Below are positions 59,505-64,000 of a stretch of DNA of 64,000 bases, in pieces. This DNA is from Prevotella sp902465605. Lineage in GTDB: Bacteria > Bacteroidota > Bacteroidia > Bacteroidales > Bacteroidaceae. The stretch covers positions 1-64,000 of the forward strand of contig CABQNT010000012.1 in assembly GCA_902465605.1 (NCBI GenBank). Direction: 5' to 3'. A program made the position numbers and the translations under genes. The stretch's first letter is position 1. Each line of letters starts with the position of its first letter. The notes beneath the pieces were generated by a model. That model did not search any database and was not told where the DNA came from. It saw only the letters and a list, made by a program, of their open reading frames with translations.

Positions 59505-61469
59505 TTAATCTTTTGGATGGATATTGGTTGCCTCAAGCATTTGGGCTACTTCGCTGTTTATGCGCGAAGCGAAGTCTTCCATCTTCATGGTAGCTTGTTC
59601 ACCGCCACCCTGTTTACGCATGGATACAAGTCCTTCAGCAGCTTCTTTCTCTCCAACAATAACCATGTAAGGCACACGTTTCAACTCGTTGTCGCGAATC
59701 TTACGACCTATTTTCTCGTTACGGTCATCGATTGTAGCCCGAATATCTTGCTCCGTGAAGTACTTAACTACTTGCTGAGCATAATCATTAAACTTCTCTG
59801 AGATAGGAAGAATGGCCACCTGCTCGGGTGTAAGCCACAAGGGGAAGTGACCAGCTGTATGCTCAATGAGCACAGCTGTGAATCGTTCAAGCGAACCAAA
59901 TGGTGCTCGGTGTACCATCACTGGTGTTTGTTTGGTGTTATCCTCCGCCGTATATTCGAGCTTGAAACGTTGTGGCAGGTTGTAATCCACTTGAATGGTA
60001 CCCAATTGCCAACGTCTTCCAATGGCATCTTTCACCATAAAATCGAGCTTAGGGCCATAGAATGCAGCTTCACCATAGGCCACCTTGGCATCCAATCCCT
60101 TCTCCTTGCAAGCCTCGATGATGGCCTGTTCACTTTCTGCCCATACCTCGTCAGAACCGATGTATTTCTCTTTATCGTTAGGATCGCGCAGACTAATTTG
60201 CGCTTCAAAGTTGTCAAAATTGAAAATAGTGAATACGGCTTGGATGATGTCCATCACGCGAAGGAACTCATTCTTGACCTGATCAGGACGACAGAAGATG
60301 TGCGCATCGTCTTGTGTGAACGAACGAACGCGCGTTAATCCATGCAGTTCGCCACTCTTCTCGTAACGATAAACCGTACCGAACTCAGCGATACGCAGTG
60401 GAAGATCTTTGTATGAGCGAGGCTTGCACGCAAACACTTCACAGTGATGAGGACAGTTCATGGGCTTCAACATGTACTCCTCGTCATCCTCAGGTGTATG
60501 GATGGGTTGGAAAGAATCTTTACCATAGTGAGCATAGTGCCCGCTGGTGACATACAAATTCTTGCTGCCAATATGCGGAGTAATGACCTCTTGATAGCCA
60601 AAACGCTTCTGTATTTTGCGCAACATCTCTTGCAAACGCAAGCGAAGTTCTGTTCCTTTTGGCAACCAAATAGGCATTCCCTTGCCCACACGATCGGAGA
60701 ACATGAAGAGTTCCATTTCCTTTCCAATCTTTCGATGGTCACGTTTTTTGGCTTCTTCCAGCATCAACAGGTACTCATCCAACATCTTCTTCTTGGGGAA
60801 GGTAATGCCGTAAATACGGGTGAGCTGCGTGTTTTTGGCGTCACCACGCCAGAAAGCACCTGCGACACTTGTTATTTTAACAGCCTTAATCAAGCCTGTG
60901 GACATCAAGTGAGGGCCACGACAAAGGTCAGTAAAATTGCCTTGCGTATAGGTAGAGATGTTTCCATCTTCCAAATCTTCAACGATGTGTTCAACCTTGT
61001 AGGTCTGTCCGTCTGCCGTAAACTCATTAACAGCGTCGGCCTTGGAAAGCTCACGTCGAACGATTGGCGAGTTTTTCTTGGCCAATTCCATCATTTTTTG
61101 TTCAATCTTAGGGAAGTCATTCTCTGAGATAGGAGTTCCATCGGCCGTCTGAACATCATAGAAGAAGCCGTTTTCTATCGCAGGACCAAAGCCAAATTGG
61201 ATGCCTGGATACAGTTCTTTCAATGCCTCTGCCAACAAGTGAGCCGAAGAGTGCCAAAAAGTATGCTTGCCTTCTTCGTCCTCAAAGCGATACAATGCGA
61301 TGGTAGCATCTTCGTTGATGGGTCGATTCAACTCAACTGTCTCACCATTAACACCGCAAGATACAACGTTGCGAGCGAGAGCCGGTGAGATGCTCTCGGC
61401 GATTTGTAACCCAGTTACGCCCTTTTCGTACTCACGTACCGAGCCATCTGGAAATGTGATTTTAACCAT
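59505..61469 (-). CDS. thrS: Threonine-tRNA ligase
   Basis: A 654-residue class II synthetase. Domains in order: TGS (about 1-62), editing domain (about 65-220; HSSAHLLAEALKELYPG with zinc-like HxxxH), catalytic core (motif 2: YRYEKSGELHGLTRVRSFTQ; zinc Cys/His in LKPMNCPHHCEVF; motif 3: PFGSLERFTAVLIEH), anticodon-binding domain (about 545-640; VAILPISEKFNDYAQQV). Everything is intact. It precedes infC in the same direction with a 196-bp gap and has its own promoter. Confidence 0.97.
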   Translation of the reverse strand: MVKITFPDGSVREYEKGVTGLQIAESISPALARNVVSCGVNGETVELNRPINEDATIALYRFEDEEGKHTFWHSSAHLLAEALKELYPGIQFGFGPAIENGFFYDVQTADGTPISENDFPKIEQKMMELAKKNSPIVRRELSKADAVNEFTADGQTYKVEHIVEDLEDGNISTYTQGNFTDLCRGPHLMSTGLIKAVKITSVAGAFWRGDAKNTQLTRIYGITFPKKKMLDEYLLMLEEAKKRDHRKIGKEMELFMFSDRVGKGMPIWLPKGTELRLRLQEMLRKIQKRFGYQEVITPHIGSKNLYVTSGHYAHYGKDSFQPIHTPEDDEEYMLKPMNCPHHCEVFACKPRSYKDLPLRIAEFGTVYRYEKSGELHGLTRVRSFTQDDAHIFCRPDQVKNEFLRVMDIIQAVFTIFNFDNFEAQISLRDPNDKEKYIGSDEVWAESEQAIIEACKEKGLDAKVAYGEAAFYGPKLDFMVKDAIGRRWQLGTIQVDYNLPQRFKLEYTAEDNTKQTPVMVHRAPFGSLERFTAVLIEHTAGHFPLWLTPEQVAILPISEKFNDYAQQVVKYFTEQDIRATIDDRNEKIGRKIRDNELKRVPYMVIVGEKEAAEGLVSMRKQGGGEQATMKMEDFASRINSEVAQMLEATNIHPKD

Positions 61470-61499
61470 AACAAATTAGTTTATTTATCTTAATCGACA

Positions 61500-61507
61500 C
61501 AAAAGTA
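61500..61507 (-). promoter_or_regulatory. Predicted -7 box of thrS
   Basis: Minus-strand TACTTTTG, preceded by AAAGCAT. The composite AAAGCATTACTTTTG is close to the typA/rpsO promoter. It leaves a short leader of about 24 nt. Confidence 0.6.
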
Positions 61508-61608
61508 ATGCTTTATTTTGAGATAAAACAACGATTTGGTTTGTTTATTCCTATAAAAATGGAGTTTGATACCAAAAGGAAAACATAGCTGAAGGTTAAA
61601 ACGAAAGC

Positions 61609-63582
61609 CTATTTTGTCGCCGTTTTGCGTTTGATAACGCCATAAGCGTCGTAAATACCGAGTTCTCCAGCCTTGCTCAAGTCAGCGATTCCAGCATTCT
61701 TGGTATGGGTGTTTTCCAACCGAATGATTCCTCGGTTGTAATAAGCCTCAGCCAATCGACTGTCCAGTTCGATGGCCTTGGTATAATCGTCGATAGCCAA
61801 CTGATAATCTTTGCGCGCCGCATGGAAGTTGCCGCGGTTATAATATAGGTAGGCATTCTGCCCATCCAGCTTGATGGCTTGATTGAAATCATCGAGCGTC
61901 TTGGCTGCTTTCAACTGGATATCAACACCATGAGAGGCATTAAAATCGTTCATCATGAACTGACATACCGCCCTCTGCCAGTAGGCAATGGCCGAAGTAC
62001 TGTCTTGATCGAGATAAACATTCAGGTCGTTGATAGCCTCGTCAAAATTCTGCGTAACGCTATATGCTACGGCACGTTGCAACAACCAAGCATGCACAGC
62101 CTTCATATCCTTCGCATCTTGGATAGAAGCCGACAGCTGATCAATGAGAGAAAGAAACGCCTTTGACTGTTCTTCGGTCAGCTGAACGGGATTACAAGTG
62201 ATGTTAAGTGGATATTTCAGGGGGTGAAGATCATTAAACTCTTCTATTTCTTTGTTGAATGCCTGATAGGTATTCATGCCATTATGGTACGGCAGATACG
62301 ACACTTCGAACATCGGCATACGTGCGACATCCACCTTTCGATGCTGAATCTGTCCCCGATACTCACTCTCATACTCGCGCTCTACCGTGTTCTCGTCGGC
62401 CACAACGATTTGATTATACTTCTCTGGATCAATCTCGCTGCGCTTACGCATAGCCTTCAATTTGTTGTTGCTCCAGCGTTTTTGAACACCACTGCGCTTG
62501 TCCATCTGCGCCTTGAAGATACGAAATTCGTCCATCTCGGCTTTTGCCGTCATACCCAACCGCCGGTAACAGTTGGCACGATAGGATAATCCTGTCCAGA
62601 AATTAGGGAACTGATCTATCACAGCCGAATAGTCACGAATGGCCGCACGCAAGTCGCCAGTCCTGTCGTGTAGCAGTGCTCGGTTAAAAATGGCCATCAC
62701 ATTTTTCGGCTCCATCTTGATGACGAAATCGAAATCTTCAATCGCCCGGTTGTCATCACCCAGCTGCATACGCAGCAATCCCCGGTTGTAGTGAGCCAAA
62801 AAGTCGTTGGGTGCCAAATCGAGTGCCAGGTCATAATCGGCCATTGCCCCACGAAGATTGTTGTAATTAAGTCGGGCCAAAGCACGGTTCACATAGTTGT
62901 TGGCTACATTAGGTTTCAGGTGAATGGCCTTAGAGAGTTCCTCGTCCGCATCCTTCCACTTCCTTCGAGCCAGACTGATGTAGGCGCGTGTGGTCCATGT
63001 GTTGCCATCGTAAGGATCTATCTTCAAACTCTTGTCCAAACACTTGGCTGCCTGGGTGGTATCTTTCTGATGCAGATAGATTTCGGCTTTCAGCGAAAAG
63101 GCATTGGCAGCGTTAGCCCATTTCTGCACGATGGTATCTGTCTGCAACAACGCCTCGTCGTATTTCTTCTCGTTCATCAGGCAGACAGCCCGGTTAAACC
63201 AATAACTTTGCTGTCTGGGTTGTAGTTTGATGGCCCGATTATAGTCGGCAATGGCCTCATCATACCGCTCTTGTCTGATCTTGGTGATGGCCCTTAAATC
63301 AAAAAACTGATGGATGTAAGGGTTCAGCTCGATGGCTTTAGAGATGTCAGCTTCGGCACCTATGAAGTCATCTAAATAGAATTTTGCCACGGCTCGGTAT
63401 TGCCATGGCTCATAAAGATAGGGTTTTAAGGCAATGATTTGGTTGAAATACTGTATCGACAGCACATAGTCTTCATAGTGAAGGGCCACCTGGCCATTCC
63501 TAAGCAGCTTGTCTATATTGTATTGCGCCCGTGCCACGAGCGACAAACAAGCCATAAATATGATGACTACATGCCGATACAT
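61609..63582 (-). CDS. Tetratricopeptide-repeat periplasmic protein
   Basis: A 657-residue protein with a signal peptide (MYRHVVIIFMACLSLVARAQ; start at ATG 63582). The frame is open to 63669, but the upstream residues are not signal-like. From about residue 25 to 370 it is a row of TPR repeats of about 34 residues (ALHYEDYVLSIQYFNQIIAL; YDEAIADYNRAIKLQPRQQS; NRGLLRMQLGDDNRAIEDFD). A non-TPR insert at about 385-490 follows, and further TPRs run to the end (YYNRGNFHAARKDYQLAID). It acts as a scaffold or docking protein; partners unknown. It lies 50 bp behind def. Confidence 0.88.
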   Translation of the reverse strand: MYRHVVIIFMACLSLVARAQYNIDKLLRNGQVALHYEDYVLSIQYFNQIIALKPYLYEPWQYRAVAKFYLDDFIGAEADISKAIELNPYIHQFFDLRAITKIRQERYDEAIADYNRAIKLQPRQQSYWFNRAVCLMNEKKYDEALLQTDTIVQKWANAANAFSLKAEIYLHQKDTTQAAKCLDKSLKIDPYDGNTWTTRAYISLARRKWKDADEELSKAIHLKPNVANNYVNRALARLNYNNLRGAMADYDLALDLAPNDFLAHYNRGLLRMQLGDDNRAIEDFDFVIKMEPKNVMAIFNRALLHDRTGDLRAAIRDYSAVIDQFPNFWTGLSYRANCYRRLGMTAKAEMDEFRIFKAQMDKRSGVQKRWSNNKLKAMRKRSEIDPEKYNQIVVADENTVEREYESEYRGQIQHRKVDVARMPMFEVSYLPYHNGMNTYQAFNKEIEEFNDLHPLKYPLNITCNPVQLTEEQSKAFLSLIDQLSASIQDAKDMKAVHAWLLQRAVAYSVTQNFDEAINDLNVYLDQDSTSAIAYWQRAVCQFMMNDFNASHGVDIQLKAAKTLDDFNQAIKLDGQNAYLYYNRGNFHAARKDYQLAIDDYTKAIELDSRLAEAYYNRGIIRLENTHTKNAGIADLSKAGELGIYDAYGVIKRKTATK

Positions 63583-63631
63583 ACATTCTCCTTGTGCACC
63601 CATTTTTTCGGGCAGGTGCACTGTTTTCGCC

Positions 63632-64000
63632 TTATCTGCGAACAGGTTTGGTGCGGTAGTGACACTCATACTTGCCCTGCGTCATACCCTTCAGTTTATT
63701 TTTTATCATTTGTTTACGGAACGGTGAAATGCGATCAACAAACATTTTACCGTCCAGATGGTCAAACTCATGCTGCATTACACGGGCCAAATAGCCCTCT
63801 ATCCATTCATCATGCGGCGTAAAATCATCATCCATGTACTGCACACGAATGCGTGTGGTTCTCGAAACGGCTTCATGGATGCCGGGAATGGAGAGGCATC
63901 CCTCGTCCATCGACTCCTTGGGTGCGTTCTCGTCAATCTCTATAATATGCGGATTGATGTATGCACGCCTGAAATCTTTGTATTCGGGAAAGTCGTCACT
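63632..64000 (-). CDS. def: Peptide deformylase, C-terminal part (cut by window edge)
   Basis: The gene enters from the right edge. The 123 residues visible hold motif 2 EGCLSIPG (metal Cys) and motif 3 QHEFDHLDG (HExxH, metal His and catalytic Glu). The frame is open to the edge (upstream residues read FRRAYINPHIIEIDENAPKE), so the N-terminal motif 1 and the start are missing from the window. It removes the formyl group of nascent proteins. The TPR gene follows at 50 bp. Confidence 0.95.
   Translation of the reverse strand, partial: SDDFPEYKDFRRAYINPHIIEIDENAPKESMDEGCLSIPGIHEAVSRTTRIRVQYMDDDFTPHDEWIEGYLARVMQHEFDHLDGKMFVDRISPFRKQMIKNKLKGMTQGKYECHYRTKPVRR

Overview
The window looks like a chromosomal segment of a Bacteroidetes bacterium, most likely a member of the Prevotellaceae. 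The signs are a SusC/SusD import locus, Bacteroidetes-type promoters (TAnnTTTG, sometimes with an upstream TTTG-like box), lipoprotein-rich secreted products, and conserved gene orders: ftsX-DUF3098-uppP-truB-queA-folK, DUF1599-DoxX-tpiA-SPOR-folE, and thrS-infC-rpmI-rplT. I cannot name the species. There are no rRNA or tRNA genes, no CRISPR array, no prophage and no intact insertion sequence.

Layout. (1) 1-16.7 kb is one long plus-strand peptidoglycan-salvage island. It holds two NamZ/DUF1343 exo-muramidases, a sodium-solute symporter, a secreted amidase-like protein with a golvesin-type insert, a secreted phosphoesterase/PQQ-propeller fusion, a two-domain GT2, an AmpG-like permease, a DUF5009 membrane acyltransferase, a MurK-type sugar kinase, MurQ and a serine hydrolase/SGNH fusion. 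The left edge carries the first codons of a second BadF-type kinase. Together these would cut muropeptides, import MurNAc and anhydro-muropeptides, phosphorylate them and feed GlcNAc-6-P into metabolism. (2) 17-24 kb holds typA and rpsO (divergent), then a minus-strand operon ftsX to folK, then a 165-bp MITE-like insertion. (3) 24.5-32.1 kb is a minus-strand SusC/SusD operon with two accessory lipoproteins, one a metallohydrolase carrying twelve decapeptide repeats. (4) 33-35.5 kb is a vitamin B6 operon in which a ThiD-like kinase fused to an AraC DNA-binding domain precedes pdxS and pdxT. (5) 35.6-42.4 kb has an LpxA-like acyltransferase and a tripartite RND efflux operon. (6) 43-50 kb is housekeeping: CCA transferase, tpiA, folE, exonuclease III. 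(7) 50-57.8 kb has a GH25 lysozyme, a DUF4251 lipoprotein, a secreted endonuclease and two ion or anion transporters. (8) 57.9-64 kb holds rplT, rpmI, infC, thrS, a TPR protein and the 3' part of def.

The most unusual structure lies between the genes. Five intergenic loci (9.2, 16.8, 32.7, 42.9 and 53.8 kb) carry head-to-tail arrays with a 22-bp period and a shared core (AAAAGCATTGAGTTT followed by a variable tail). Three of the five sit beside copies of a second, hairpin-forming element of about 75-130 bp. The 22-bp unit can be laid base for base on the promoters of typA, rpsO and thrS (AAAAGCAT plus TAnnTTTG), so the arrays look like chains of near-miss -7 boxes.

The second notable item is the ThiD-AraC fusion. 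Its kinase domain has lost the GTGC catalytic signature (it reads GLGS), which suggests a ligand-sensing regulator of PLP synthesis. Start sites were moved downstream in several genes where a -7 box lies inside or over the longest reading frame, or where the family alignment demands it.
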